NCBI RefSeq assembly: GCF_002002725.1 | Contig: NZ_MUNW01000049.1 | Coordinates: 186,001-250,000, forward strand | Direction of reading: 5' to 3' | DNA from: Sinorhizobium sp. A49 | Lineage (GTDB): Bacteria; Pseudomonadota; Alphaproteobacteria; Rhizobiales; Rhizobiaceae | Length of the DNA stretch: 64,000 nucleotides | Shown: one piece after another, positions 25,458 to 34,865 of the stretch | Layout of the letters: the number at the start of each line of letters is the position of its first letter | Position numbering within the stretch: the first letter of the stretch is position 1 | Notes under the pieces: generated by a model | Told to the model about the DNA's origin: nothing | Seen by the model: only the letters and a program-made list of their open reading frames with translations | The model's database searches: none | Translations under genes and position numbers: made by a program

Positions 25458-26312
25458 ACCTTTGCGTGTGTTGCGCTTTGAGTTGATCCCCATTCCAATC
25501 AGGCACGTCGGCATAGCCATCGGGGCACAGGCCCATGCCGCACATGGGCTCATGCCTGAAGCAGAAATCGTTGCCGATTGTCGTTGCTGGAACGCGCAAA
25601 AGAGATGGCTCTTCGCGCAAGAGGGACAGGGCGTCCCGAAGCGTTTGCAGGAGTGCTGACGGGGGTCTCGCGACGGGCATCACACGGACGTGTGTTGCGA
25701 CCGGAAACGCAATGAAAGTCATAGACTAACCCGCCGTCGGGCGTGATCTTCCAACCATGATCAAAGCAAAAAATAATACGAAAGGGGAGATCAGTCTCCA
25801 TGCCCCACCAGCTCCATAGTTGAACCGACCATTGGCCAGTTTCGCTAGGACCCTGTTCCAGGAGGTGCGAACTCCGGATCGTCATCAACGTGAGTTGAAC
25901 GGGGCGATTCCTGTGAGGCAGACGCCTACACTTTCACTAAGCTTGCAATTTTTTAGAAGAACCTGTCAAGGGCGTGCCGCCGCGGTTGTTCCGGCGGACA
26001 AAGGGAGGGGGCTTTGGTACCCCGTGTACCCGTTCGAATTGCCCTCCACAGATTGGGCGTACGGTTGCTGCGCGTCGGGAGCGCCAAGGCTGCCGTCTGG
26101 TCCTTGCGTCGCTGTCAAGCAACGACGCCTTCTTCCTCGGCGCGTCGGTCAGGGATCAATCGGTTTCCTCGACTTCATGCCGAGGCGGCCCAGCCTGTGG
26201 CACGCACGGGCGACCGGTAACGGGGTCGCAAATCTATCCACGGCAACGCCGGCTCTCGGACGTCAATGCCGATAACCATCAGCCTGACGGTGCCTTGCCG
26301 GGGGCGTGATGG
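25458..26312. other. 855-base region without a supported gene
   Basis: It lies between the start of the permease gene and the stop of alr. Both strands contain frames of 60-150 codons, but none shows a good ribosome-binding site, a family motif or conserved-looking composition. An AT-rich segment at 25740-25800 is a possible promoter for the permease transcript. The rest may be decayed sequence. Confidence 0.4.
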
Positions 26313-27449
26313 TCAGACGTATCTCCGGTCGTAACGGCGTCCGAGACCGGTCAGAATCTCATAGGAAATGGTGCCGGCATCGCGCGCCACGTCTTCGAGC
26401 GTCTGGTTCGGGCCAAGGACTTCCACCAGTGTGCCGAGCTTAAGCCGGCCTTCCAGCAAAGCGGAGATATCAATCGTGATGCTGTCCATGGAAACGCGCC
26501 CCACGATCGGCAGCCGAACTCCGTCGCAATAGACGGCACCCTTGCCGCTCAAGCTGCGTGGAAGGCCATCGGCGTAGCCTGCGGCAATGGTTGCAAGGCG
26601 GGTTTCTGCCGTCGTGACATGGCCGCCGCTGTAACCGACGCGTGCGCCCGAGGGGACGCAGCGCGTCTGCACCACTGCAACGTCGAGCCGCACGACAGCT
26701 TCCATGGGATTTCGTGCGCCGACCGTCGGCGCACCACCGTACAGTGCTATGCCTGGGCGGACGAGTGCACGGTGATAGGTGTTGCCGAGGAAGATGCCGC
26801 CAGAGTTGGCGACGCAGATCTCGAAGCCTGGGAATTCCGCCGCGATGCGGTCCATCTCGGCAAGTTGGGCATCGTTCTGGGTGCTCCCGACATCGTCGGC
26901 GCAGGCAAGGTGGCTCATGATGAAGAGGATTTCGATAAGGCCGGCGTCCTCAACTGCGCCGGAAAGGGCCAGCCGTTCCTCCGGCGGCACGCCGAGGCGA
27001 GACATCCCGGTGTCGAATTGCAACACGGCCCTCAGACGGCTCTTGAGGCTGTCGGCGGCCGCGGACCAGCGCTGCAACTGTTCCAGCGAATTGACGACCG
27101 GAATGATGCCGGCTTCGGCGCAGGCGCGCTCGTTACCAGGCTGCAGGCCGTTCAACACGAAGATGTCCGCGTCCAGCGGCAAGCAAGGCCGAAGGCCGAG
27201 CGCCTCACCCAACTGGGCGACGAAGAAGTGGCGGCAGCCATGGGCATAGAGTTTGACGGCCACCTGCTCGGCGCCAAGCCCATAGGCATCCGCCTTGACG
27301 ACGGCCGCTGCGCGCGCCGGCGCTGCGTCGGCCGCCAGCTTCTCGTAGTTGCGGGCGAGAGCGCCAAGGTCCACGGTCAGATAACCTGGCATGCCTTCTG
27401 TACTCGGCGATCGGTGACAGGGCTGCCGATCCAAAATTGTGATGTCCAT
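26313..27449 (-). CDS. alr: Alanine racemase
   Basis: This 378-residue PLP enzyme interconverts L- and D-alanine for peptidoglycan synthesis or D-alanine catabolism. The PLP lysine is in AAAVVKADAYGLGAEQV near residue 52. The opposite-subunit catalytic Tyr region is RVGYSGGHVTTAETRLATI with IAAGYADGLPRSL. The substrate and PLP-phosphate region shows CVANSGGIFLGN, ALYGGAP and GRVSMDSITID. A GGGAG site supports the ATG at 27449; the family core begins at MPGYLTVDLGALARNYE. The gene stands alone with its own promoter dyad, and no dadA lies next to it, so it may be a second racemase. Confidence 0.93.
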   Translation of the reverse strand: MDITILDRQPCHRSPSTEGMPGYLTVDLGALARNYEKLAADAAPARAAAVVKADAYGLGAEQVAVKLYAHGCRHFFVAQLGEALGLRPCLPLDADIFVLNGLQPGNERACAEAGIIPVVNSLEQLQRWSAAADSLKSRLRAVLQFDTGMSRLGVPPEERLALSGAVEDAGLIEILFIMSHLACADDVGSTQNDAQLAEMDRIAAEFPGFEICVANSGGIFLGNTYHRALVRPGIALYGGAPTVGARNPMEAVVRLDVAVVQTRCVPSGARVGYSGGHVTTAETRLATIAAGYADGLPRSLSGKGAVYCDGVRLPIVGRVSMDSITIDISALLEGRLKLGTLVEVLGPNQTLEDVARDAGTISYEILTGLGRRYDRRYV

Positions 27450-27479
27450 TTCCGTCTCCCAGTTGACGGAAGCCTATTG

Positions 27480-27499
27480 AAACAATCGTCAAATTGTTT
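27480..27499. promoter_or_regulatory. Inverted repeat in the alr promoter
   Basis: AAACAAT (27480-27486) and ATTGTTT (27493-27499) are perfect 7-bp inverted arms around CGTCAA, about 30 bases upstream of the alr start. The surrounding 60 bases are AT-rich. It is a good operator candidate; Lrp-type control is one option known for dad/alr genes, but the binder is not identified. Confidence 0.45.
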
Positions 27500-27927
27500 G
27501 CCGATGATTGGTCAAAAATTGTGAATTTGCAGATTTGTTAAAATAAAGCGTGAACATTCTGAATAATCGCGCATGGCGGATTGGCTGTGGGCGATGACGG
27601 CATTTCGCGATTACCACCGCTTGATCTGTGCAGGAGAATGCCCGTTTGGCAGTGGACATCAGGTTGTGGCAACCAGCCGAACCGAGCGCGATGCATTGGT
27701 CTAAACGTGGTTGGGCCAAAGGTGTGAGAGTGATCAGGCAAAGAGTTCGAATGCCCTCGGTGGAGCTATCGATTTGGCGTCGGAGAGGTTTAGGGGGGGG
27801 CGGTTCTTGCGGCAGAGGGCCTGCCGATGGACCTCAGTCGGGGTGGCGAAATGTGCAGTGAACGAAGTGTGTTGCGACACATTTTGGTAGCAGCTATGGA
27901 GTTCGCACCGTTCATAGGGAACACAAC
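27500..27927. other. Divergent intergenic region, alr to cupin gene
   Basis: No gene seen. The left 60 bases are AT-rich promoter sequence for alr. Near the right end TGTGT (27868-27872) and ACACA (27877-27881) form a short dyad around TGCG, 46 bases before the cupin gene, which could be an operator. A run of eight G lies near 27793. Confidence 0.4.
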
Positions 27928-28602
27928 ATGACGACACGTGCTACCCTTCCCACGGTCGACTGCGATCCTTCACCGGAAGGACACGGGCCGATCTCGGTTT
28001 GGGGACATCGGCCCATCGCACTGCAGCGACTGATCAACGCAGCGGGCAACCTTCTGTTTGCTCACGATGTCCCGTCCATGGCGCGCTATACCGCAGGCAA
28101 GATCTTCCACGATCTTTCCAAGCCATCGTCCATGTTCGGCGTTTCCGGCAACACCTTGCCAGCCTCGGGATATCTGACCGAGGCCCTGGCCGTGGCGGTC
28201 AAGGCGGGCGGACCTATCGCGGACCTCGGAAAAGCCATCGCGGAAATCGCGCCGGACCTTCGCTGGTACAGTTCAAGGACGGGACCTTTCGCAAGCATCA
28301 ATTTCGTGCGTGGTCATGCACATGCATTGATGGTGGGACCTGGCGGCATGGAGGAGCGTGACGACGTCCATATTGGCGCGACGATCATGGCGCCCTATAG
28401 CCGCTTTCCCGATCACCGCAAGAAACATCCGACAGTCTTTCTAGCGCTGTCGCGCGCCGAAGTGCGCCTCAACGACGACGATTGGCTCGTTCGCTCGCCG
28501 GGAGGCATTTTCTTCAGCGATGAGGGCAACGATCTCGCCATGCGCTGTACCGGCAACCCACTCCTCTTGTTTTGGTGCCAACGCGTTCGGTCTCAATCCT
28601 AG
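27928..28602 (+). CDS. Cupin protein resembling DMSP lyases (DddQ/DddL family), metal ligands altered
   Basis: This 224-residue protein has helical residues 1-110, then a C-terminal cupin from RGHAHALMVGPGGMEERDDV to the end. The conserved run APYSRFPDH...VFLALS, then SPGGIFFS, then AMRCTGNPLLLFWCQ, resembles the dimethylsulfoniopropionate-lyase cupin family as I know it. In that family the first motif reads PDHxHPPEEVYLVLS and the second ends HAMR. Here the second His is Lys, both Glu positions are lost, the Tyr is Phe, and the second-motif His is Leu. Lyase activity is therefore unlikely and it may be a pseudoenzyme or sensor. An ACACA dyad lies upstream. The family call is from memory. Confidence 0.6.
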   Translation: MTTRATLPTVDCDPSPEGHGPISVWGHRPIALQRLINAAGNLLFAHDVPSMARYTAGKIFHDLSKPSSMFGVSGNTLPASGYLTEALAVAVKAGGPIADLGKAIAEIAPDLRWYSSRTGPFASINFVRGHAHALMVGPGGMEERDDVHIGATIMAPYSRFPDHRKKHPTVFLALSRAEVRLNDDDWLVRSPGGIFFSDEGNDLAMRCTGNPLLLFWCQRVRSQS

Positions 28603-28774
28603 AACGTAACAGCGATAGAATTCTTCGTCTTCTCCGGATCACTGTTGGGCGGCCCCCGGGCGGTGTGGTGCGCAGGACGGGAGATCCTGCCGCAACACGA
28701 GACGGCATCGTCGATATCGCAGGCTCGACGGCTCGGCTGGCTGGCCTTCGCAAGCAGGGATGCGAAAGACGGTT

Positions 28775-29836
28775 CTACGCCTCGCGCAGCTTCGCCTCAC
28801 AACGCAGCAGCATGCCGTAGAGATCACGCGGCTCGTCCGGATCGGCCAACAGATCGAGATCGATATAAAGCCCGGTTTCCTGAAGTTTGCTGCGCACATA
28901 GCGCAGCGCCGAGAAATCCTCGATTGCAAAACCGACGCTATCGAACAGCGTAATCGTCCGCTCGGACTGACGGCCTCCACGCTTGCCGGCGATCACTTCC
29001 CAGAGTTCCTTCACCGGATAGTCTGCGTCGAGCTGCTGGATTTCGCCCTCGATGCGCGTTTGCGGCGGATATTCGACGAAGATATCGGAGCGCAGCAGGA
29101 TATCCTTGTGCAGTTCGGTCTTGCCGGGGCAATCTCCGCCGACAGCGTTGATATGCACACCCGGACCAACCATGTTGTCGGACAGGATCGTTGCGTACTG
29201 CTTGTCCGCCGTGACTGTGGTGATGATGTCGGCTCCCTCGACGGCTTCCTGCGAAGAACTGCACGACTTGATCGCAAAGCCCTTGCCGGCGAGATTTCTG
29301 GCGCAGCGCTCGGTCGCGCTCGGGTCGATATCGTAGAGCCGAAGCTCGCTGATCCCGACAATCGCCTTGAAGGCAAGCGCCTGGAACTCGCTCTGTGCGC
29401 CATTGCCGATGATCGCCATGGTCTTGGCGTTCGCGCGAGCGAGATGCTTGGCGGCGACCGCCGACATCGCTGCCGTGCGAAGCGCCGTCAGGATCGTCAT
29501 TTCGGAGAGAAGCATGGGGTAGCCATTGCCGACATCCGAGAGCACGCCGAAGGCAGTGACCGTCTGGCGCCCTTCCTTCGTGTTCTTGGGGTGGCCATTG
29601 ACATATTTGAAGCCGTAGAGCGTGCCGTCGCTTGTCGGCATCAGCTCGATCACGCCCTCCTTGGAATGCGAGGCGATACGCGGCGTCTTGTCGAACTGTT
29701 CCCACCGGCGGAAGTCGTCTTCTATCACTGCGGCGAGTTCGGTGAGAAAGGTCTCGATCCCGACCTTCAGTACCAGTCTCATCATGTGGTCCACGCTGAC
29801 GAACGGTACGATGTTCAGATTTGAAGGAGCAGTCAC
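28775..29836 (-). CDS. ocd: Ornithine cyclodeaminase
   Basis: This 353-residue NAD+-dependent enzyme converts ornithine to proline and ammonia. Length and sequence closely follow the Agrobacterium Ocd type: SNLNIVPFVSVDHMM at the N-terminus, RWEQFDKTPRIASHS, VIELMPTSDGTLYGFKY, the Rossmann motif MAIIGNGAQSEFQALAF, and HINAVGGDCPGKTELH with the catalytic Asp of the family. The start is a GTG at 29836 with AAAGGA upstream; extending further has no homology. It is the last gene of an operon with an amino-acid importer and a RocB-like hydrolase, on the minus strand, which points to catabolism of an ornithine-yielding compound. Confidence 0.95.
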   Translation of the reverse strand: MTAPSNLNIVPFVSVDHMMRLVLKVGIETFLTELAAVIEDDFRRWEQFDKTPRIASHSKEGVIELMPTSDGTLYGFKYVNGHPKNTKEGRQTVTAFGVLSDVGNGYPMLLSEMTILTALRTAAMSAVAAKHLARANAKTMAIIGNGAQSEFQALAFKAIVGISELRLYDIDPSATERCARNLAGKGFAIKSCSSSQEAVEGADIITTVTADKQYATILSDNMVGPGVHINAVGGDCPGKTELHKDILLRSDIFVEYPPQTRIEGEIQQLDADYPVKELWEVIAGKRGGRQSERTITLFDSVGFAIEDFSALRYVRSKLQETGLYIDLDLLADPDEPRDLYGMLLRCEAKLREA

Positions 29837-29912
29837 GGTGTTCAATCCTTTTGGTTCAGACACTCGGCTTGAGGATACGAGGAATGGTTCCAACTCGCAC
29901 CCATTGGCGGCA

Positions 29913-31610
29913 TCAATTCCCTTGGCAGTTGTCGGCGAGGAACGTTCTGGCGATTTCGGAAACGAGATCCGGCAGGACCTCGAAAGCATAGGGTGCATGC
30001 ACGCGCTCGAACTTCTGGTGGAACTCGCGGCCCCAGGGACCGAGATTGACCGCCGGGAAGCGCAGCGCATTCTCCGGCGGACGATCGATCAACCGCGAGA
30101 TCGGCGTGTTGTCCGAAACGACCTGGCTGCCGCTCGCCGCCAAGCCCAGGAAGCTCATGTCGGAGATACCCTGGAAATGTGGCTTCCAGACCAGGCTACG
30201 GTCAGGATCGTTGCCGAGACCCGCACGTGCCTTTTCGATGGCGTGATGCAGGGCGCGGTCATTCGGTTCGTCGAGCCGCAGGTGGCTGGAGGGATAGTGA
30301 AGCCCGGAAAAGCCGATGACAATGGCAGGTCCGGACAATCGGGCGATCCCGACCAGCCACTCCGTCAGTTGCCGCGTGAAGACCAGCGGATTGTCGATAG
30401 CGGACAGTGACGTTTCCTTAGCCGCGTAAAGGGCATCGAAACCCTCGCCGCAAACTCGTTTGGCCAGTGCCCGCAATTCCTTGAAGGTCAAAAGATGCGG
30501 TCTGCCCGGCGTGGCGCCCGCGCTTCTGCCGACGAGCCTGCCATATTCGGCGGACTGCGAAGCGAAACGATCTACCGCTTCGGTGGCGCCGGAGAGCACT
30601 TCCTGCCCGAAGCGGGCGAACAAGTCGTCCGCTGGCGTTGCATGGTACAGCCAATTGAAAGCGATCCAGAACCGTTCCGGCGTCGTAACCTCATACCCAT
30701 CGCGCAGATCCTTGGCCTCCAGGCAGATCGGCGGGGGTGAAATATCGTTCTCGTCGCGATCGGCCAGCGAGGCGTTGCCTTCCAGACGCGCCAGAATTCC
30801 AGCGGCCATGGCCTGCGCGCTGACACCTTCGAATGGATAGCTGGCATGGGAGCTGCAGCCAATCACCAGCGCGAAAGGCAGAAGCTTGCCGATCGTGCCG
30901 GCATAGACGGCGCGGCCTTCGCTGCCGTCGCCCTGATCCGACGTCACATCCAGGTTGATGCCGGCCGCAATCTCGACGCCCAATGTTGACGTGAGGCTCG
31001 GCAGCGCGTCGCGAAGCGATCGCATGCCGCGGCTTTCACGTTCTTCATCCGGCGTGGCGACCAGCATCAGATTGCCGTGGCGATCGGGATCGGCCGCGAA
31101 GTTTTCAAGGCAGGCGATCGCAACCGCGATGCCGCTCTTCATGTCGAGCAGACCGCGGCCGGGCAAGAAGTCACCGCCCAGCAGATCCTGCAAAGCCCGT
31201 TCCTCCTGTTCGGAACGGTCATCCCGCACCGAGAGGCTCTCGATCAAGGCTTCCTTCAGCCGGAGGCTGTCGCACGCCAGCGGTTTGAGCTCGTGATAGT
31301 TATCGGTCGAGACCGTATCGAAGTGTCCTGCCATGACGAGCGTCCGCTTGCCCGTGCCACGAACAAGTGCCACGACATTGCGGGTGAGGGGCTCTCCATG
31401 GCTTTCAACCAGGCGAAGATCTTCGGGGTGCGCGCGAAAATAGGCAAGCTCGCTCAGAAGTTCGTGCAATTGGTCGGCAAATCCGGCTTCACCGGAAGTA
31501 CCCGTTTCGCTCGGCCACGAGGTAATGCGCAACGCAAGTTCCCGGGCGCGATTGCCGTCGATCCGGGTTCCTGTTCGGGAAACATGTTGTCGTTGTTGTG
31601 GGTTCGTCAT
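29913..31610 (-). CDS. RocB-like M20-family amidohydrolase
   Basis: This 565-residue zinc hydrolase is the size of Bacillus RocB and larger than ordinary M20 peptidases. The metal and catalytic residues are readable: VMAGHFDTVSTDNY (His-x-Asp), GRGLLDMKSGIAVAI (bridging Asp) and VATPDEERESRGMRSL (catalytic Glu pair). The rest of the catalytic domain includes KLLPFALVIGCSSHASYPF. RocB is tied genetically to arginine/ornithine use, but its exact reaction is not established as far as I know. The start at 31610 has GGAG seven bases upstream. It lies between the ATPase and ocd genes, so it may release ornithine or arginine from an N-acylated or peptide-like substrate. Confidence 0.85.
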   Translation of the reverse strand: MTNPQQRQHVSRTGTRIDGNRARELALRITSWPSETGTSGEAGFADQLHELLSELAYFRAHPEDLRLVESHGEPLTRNVVALVRGTGKRTLVMAGHFDTVSTDNYHELKPLACDSLRLKEALIESLSVRDDRSEQEERALQDLLGGDFLPGRGLLDMKSGIAVAIACLENFAADPDRHGNLMLVATPDEERESRGMRSLRDALPSLTSTLGVEIAAGINLDVTSDQGDGSEGRAVYAGTIGKLLPFALVIGCSSHASYPFEGVSAQAMAAGILARLEGNASLADRDENDISPPPICLEAKDLRDGYEVTTPERFWIAFNWLYHATPADDLFARFGQEVLSGATEAVDRFASQSAEYGRLVGRSAGATPGRPHLLTFKELRALAKRVCGEGFDALYAAKETSLSAIDNPLVFTRQLTEWLVGIARLSGPAIVIGFSGLHYPSSHLRLDEPNDRALHHAIEKARAGLGNDPDRSLVWKPHFQGISDMSFLGLAASGSQVVSDNTPISRLIDRPPENALRFPAVNLGPWGREFHQKFERVHAPYAFEVLPDLVSEIARTFLADNCQGN

Positions 31611-31626
31611 TCTGTTTCTCCGTCGT

Positions 31627-32391
31627 TCAATTCGAGAGGTGCTTGCGAAGGAAAGCGCGCGTGCGCTCCTCTAACGGGTCGGAAAGAACCTGCGCGGGTT
31701 CTCCCTGTTCGATCACCACGCCGGCATCCATGAACATCACGTGATCGGACACTTCGGCGGCAAACCGCATCTCGTGCGTCACGATCAGCATGGTCATGTG
31801 TTCGGCGGCAAGCTGCTTCATGACCTGGTTGACCTCCTCGACAAGTTCGGGGTCGAGCGCCGAGGTTGCCTCGTCGAACAGCATGACCTTCGGCTGCATG
31901 GCGAGCGCGCGGGCAATGGCGACACGCTGTTTCTGGCCGCCCGAGAGCCGTGCGGGGTAAGCATTTCCCTTGTCCGAAAGCCCGACCTTGGCAAGCAGGG
32001 CGTTGGCTCGGTCCAAGGCTTCCGCCTTGGTCAGGCCCTTGAGGCGCATGGGCCCGATCGTGATGTTCTGCAGGACGGTCAGGTGCGGAAACAGATTGAA
32101 CTGTTGGAACACCATGCCCATTTCGCGGCGGATATGGTTGATGTGGTTCTCGAAGGCGCGCCCCTTTAACGGTCGGTTGACCTGATGGCCGTCAAGCCAG
32201 ATCTCGCCGCTGGATGTTTCCTCCAGCATGTTGATGGATCTCAGCAACGTGCTTTTCCCCGAACCGCTCGGGCCGATGATGGAAACGATCTTGCCGCGGG
32301 CGACACTGAGGTCGATACCTCGCAGCACTTCGTGGCTGCCGTAGGATTTGCGGATTTGCCGCAGTTCGATCATGGGCGTTTGTGTCGTCAT
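31627..32391 (-). CDS. Polar amino acid ABC transporter, ATP-binding protein
   Basis: This 254-residue cytoplasmic ATPase is of the HisP/GlnQ type. Walker A is [18 protein letters not shown]-loop [16 protein letters not shown], signature [17 protein letters not shown], Walker [15 protein letters not shown] and H-loop [10 protein letters not shown]. The start overlaps the permease stop codon by ATGA, and only 16 bases separate it from the RocB-like gene. The set of binding protein, two permeases and one ATPase is a complete importer of the histidine/ornithine/arginine/opine class. Confidence 0.95.
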   Translation of the reverse strand: MTTQTPMIELRQIRKSYGSHEVLRGIDLSVARGKIVSIIGPSGSGKSTLLRSINMLEETSSGEIWLDGHQVNRPLKGRAFENHINHIRREMGMVFQQFNLFPHLTVLQNITIGPMRLKGLTKAEALDRANALLAKVGLSDKGNAYPARLSGGQKQRVAIARALAMQPKVMLFDEATSALDPELVEEVNQVMKQLAAEHMTMLIVTHEMRFAAEVSDHVMFMDAGVVIEQGEPAQVLSDPLEERTRAFLRKHLSN

Positions 32392-33044
32392 CGGATTTCC
32401 TCCGCTTTCCGGGCGGCCATGCTCAACAGGAATTCCATCGCCAGATTGACGACGTAATAGAGAAGAGCTGCGGTGAAGTAGAATTCAAAGGGGCGATAGG
32501 TTTCGCTGATCGCACGCTGCGCGTTCAGGACCAGTTCGGCGATGCCCAGAACCGAGAGGACGGCCGTGTCCTTCAGCAGAATGATGCTGTTGTTGCCGAC
32601 TTGCGGTAGCGCCGTCGCAATGGCCTGCGGCATGATGAAGAGGCGCTGGGTGGCGCCGCGGCTGAATCCCAATGATCGTGCCGCCTCCGCCTGCCCGGGA
32701 TCCACCGCCTGCAGCGACGCACGGAAAATATCCGCGTTGTAGGCGGCATAGTGCAGGCCAAGCCCGACCACCCCGGTCCAGAAAGCGGGAAGCATGACGC
32801 CCACCTGCGATAGGCCGTAGTAGAGCAGGTAGAGCTGCAGCAGCAGCGGCGTGCCCAGGAAAAGGAAGCTGATGCCGCGCACCGGCAGGCTTGCAAAACT
32901 TGGCCCGTAAAGCGTTGTGGTGGCGATGGCAAGGCCGAGCAGGATGCTGACGGAGCCGGCCAGTACGGTGATGAAAATCGTCCAGAGCAGACCGGTGAAC
33001 AGAAGCTCCGAGTAGGACGGCACCACGCCGAAATCGAGTGTCAT
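32388..33044 (-). CDS. Polar amino acid ABC transporter, permease 2
   Basis: This 218-residue inner-membrane permease of the HisM/GlnP family has about five helices and begins [16 protein letters not shown]. The segment [18 protein letters not shown] matches the RGTP-L-L-Q loop of the family. The ATPase-contacting EAA loop is [24 protein letters not shown]. The ATG at 33044 has a GGAGGG site upstream and overlaps the stop of the preceding permease (ATGA). It probably forms a heterodimer with that permease. Confidence 0.93.
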   Translation of the reverse strand: MTLDFGVVPSYSELLFTGLLWTIFITVLAGSVSILLGLAIATTTLYGPSFASLPVRGISFLFLGTPLLLQLYLLYYGLSQVGVMLPAFWTGVVGLGLHYAAYNADIFRASLQAVDPGQAEAARSLGFSRGATQRLFIMPQAIATALPQVGNNSIILLKDTAVLSVLGIAELVLNAQRAISETYRPFEFYFTAALLYYVVNLAMEFLLSMAARKAEEIR

Positions 33045-33703
33045 GCTCCGACCCTCCTGTCGGCATCGAAAAGCTTTTCTGTGCCGCGCACGAACAGTGA
33101 AATCATGGCGACGATTGCAATGTAGGCAGCGCCCGCAATCGCAAAAACCTCGAACGGCTTGTAAGTGGAGGTGACGAAACGCTGTGCCGAGTAGGTCAGC
33201 TCGACGACGCCGATCGTCGACATAAGCGCGGTGCTCTTCGACAGAATAACCGTGTTGACGCCCAGCGACCGGATCATCAGCGGCGCCGCTTGCGGCAGAA
33301 TGAAGAGCCGCAAGGTGTCGAAGCGGCCAAACCCGATCGAACGCGAAGCTTCGCCCTGTCCCTTGTCGACGGCGACGATGGCGCCCTTGATACCCTCCGA
33401 CATGTAGGCGCCGATGTTGAGCCCCATGGTCAGCACACTGGCCATGAACGGCGTCAGCTCCAACCCGAACTGCGGACCGCCGAAGAAGACGATAAAGAGC
33501 TGCACCAGCAATGGCGTGCCACGCATGACACTGACATAGGCCGTTGCAAGCCAGCGTATCGGCGTCATTCTGGAGAAGCGTCCTGCGGCCACGGTGGTGG
33601 CGACGACAAGCCCGATCGCCAGCGAACAGACCGTAAGGCCGATCGTCAACAACGACGCTTCCAATATATGGGGCAATAGTCGCCCTATCAGTTGAAAATC
33701 CAT
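33041..33703 (-). CDS. Polar amino acid ABC transporter, permease 1
   Basis: This 220-residue inner-membrane permease of the HisQ type has about five helices. MRGTPLLVQLFIVFFG is the family loop, and the EAA motif is GEASRSIGFGRFDTLRLFILPQA. It is translationally coupled to the second permease. The binding-protein gene ends 192 bases upstream, with a hairpin in between at 33861-33889, so the permease could also have weak independent transcription. Confidence 0.93.
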   Translation of the reverse strand: MDFQLIGRLLPHILEASLLTIGLTVCSLAIGLVVATTVAAGRFSRMTPIRWLATAYVSVMRGTPLLVQLFIVFFGGPQFGLELTPFMASVLTMGLNIGAYMSEGIKGAIVAVDKGQGEASRSIGFGRFDTLRLFILPQAAPLMIRSLGVNTVILSKSTALMSTIGVVELTYSAQRFVTSTYKPFEVFAIAGAAYIAIVAMISLFVRGTEKLFDADRRVGA

Positions 33704-33860
33704 TCCGGCCTCTGCGGACTAGGCTCACGGGCGATGCGTTGCCTTGTCCGGGCCGCATGAAACGGCACCTGAGGTGACACGCCCTAGAGCTACCAAACTC
33801 GACGGATCCGACGGCCTGACATCCTGAGGCCGAACACGGTCATTCCCTATGAAGGATAGC

Positions 33861-33889
33861 CGGCCGAGACACATCTCGTGTCCCGGCCG
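33861..33889 (-). other. Intercistronic hairpin after the amino-acid binding-protein gene
   Basis: CGGCCGAGACAC and GTGTCCCGGCCG pair over 12 positions with one mismatch around ATCTC. It lies 6 bases after the binding-protein stop codon on the minus strand. No T-run follows. Confidence 0.65.
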
Positions 33890-33895
33890 AGCCCA

Positions 33896-34669
33896 TCAGC
33901 GGATGTCCTGGCCGATCCACTTTTTCGAAATGGCTTCGTAGGTGCCGTCGGCCATCATGTCGTCCAGTGCCTTCTGCATGGCAGCGGCGAGTTCCGGATT
34001 GTCCTTGCGGATTGCGATTCCGATGTCGTAGCGGGGAAGCTTGTCGTCCTTGATCTGTTCGATCGGCGCGTTGCTCTTGGCAATCGCCACGAACACGGGA
34101 ACGTCGTCGGCAACGATGGCATCGACGCGGCCTGCGCCGAGGTCGAGAAGCATTTCGGGAAGGCCCTTGTAGGTGCGGATCTCGAATGTGTTCTGGTCGC
34201 GTGCCCATTTCTCGGCGGCTTCGCCGAGCGTGACACCGATCGTCTTGCCCTTCAGTTCGTCAACACGGGCGACGGCGGCGCCCTTGCGAACGAAAACGGC
34301 AAGGCCGGAACGGTAGTAGGGGCCGACGAAGTCGACGGCCTTCTTGCGCTCTTCGGTGATGCTCATGGAACCGATGATCGTGTCATAGCGACCGGTGACG
34401 AGACCGGCGATGATGCCGTCCCAGGCAGTTGTCACGATGTTCGGCTCGACCTTCAGCCGACGGGCGATCTCGGAGCCTATATCGGCGTCGAAACCGACGA
34501 CCTTGTTGCTTTCGTCCACGAAGCTGAAGGGTGGAAACACGCCCGAGAGAGCAACCGACAACTTGCCGGCCTCCTCGATCTTCTGCAGATCATCAGCCTG
34601 TGCAGGGGGGAACGGCAAGCAGATCGCGGCAGCGACCATCACGGCAGAAAAAACGCGGTGCAACTTCAT
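33896..34669 (-). CDS. Polar amino acid ABC transporter, periplasmic binding protein
   Basis: This 257-residue periplasmic protein of the SBP_bac_3 family has a Sec signal peptide at residues 1-25 ending PPAQA/DDL. Family motifs are LSVALSGVFPPFSFVDESNKVVGFDADIG, then WDGIIAGLVTGRYDTIIGSMSIT with ERKKAVDFVGPYY, and GAGRVDAIVADDVPVF. These contact the alpha-amino and carboxyl groups of amino acid ligands in LAO/HisJ proteins. The ATG at 34669 is chosen for its distance from GGGAG; 34678 lies too close to it. It is the first gene of the operon and divergent from the AsnC/Lrp regulator. Confidence 0.93.
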   Translation of the reverse strand: MKLHRVFSAVMVAAAICLPFPPAQADDLQKIEEAGKLSVALSGVFPPFSFVDESNKVVGFDADIGSEIARRLKVEPNIVTTAWDGIIAGLVTGRYDTIIGSMSITEERKKAVDFVGPYYRSGLAVFVRKGAAVARVDELKGKTIGVTLGEAAEKWARDQNTFEIRTYKGLPEMLLDLGAGRVDAIVADDVPVFVAIAKSNAPIEQIKDDKLPRYDIGIAIRKDNPELAAAMQKALDDMMADGTYEAISKKWIGQDIR

Positions 34670-34865
34670 CTGTATCATCTCCCAATTCGACCCGACATCA
34701 CGGATCATCGCGTGGTTTACGACGGCAATTCAAAGGGCATGGATCGATCGACAGAATGCGAGGCCGGGCTGTCTTGTCTGGTCCCGCTTTATTCCGGCTG
34801 TTCCGTCTCGATGAGGGAGTCGTATTGCGGTTGGGGAGAACAAAAAAGAATACAAAGTGCTTGAA

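Noticed and set aside
25820-26309. Overlapping plus-strand frames of 60-150 codons before alr
   Set aside because: No ribosome-binding site, no motif, and several frames compete over the same bases.
28603-28774. Small plus-strand gene between the cupin and ocd genes
   Set aside because: The frame there has no ribosome-binding site and continues antisense into ocd; the 170 bases look like a convergent intergenic gap.
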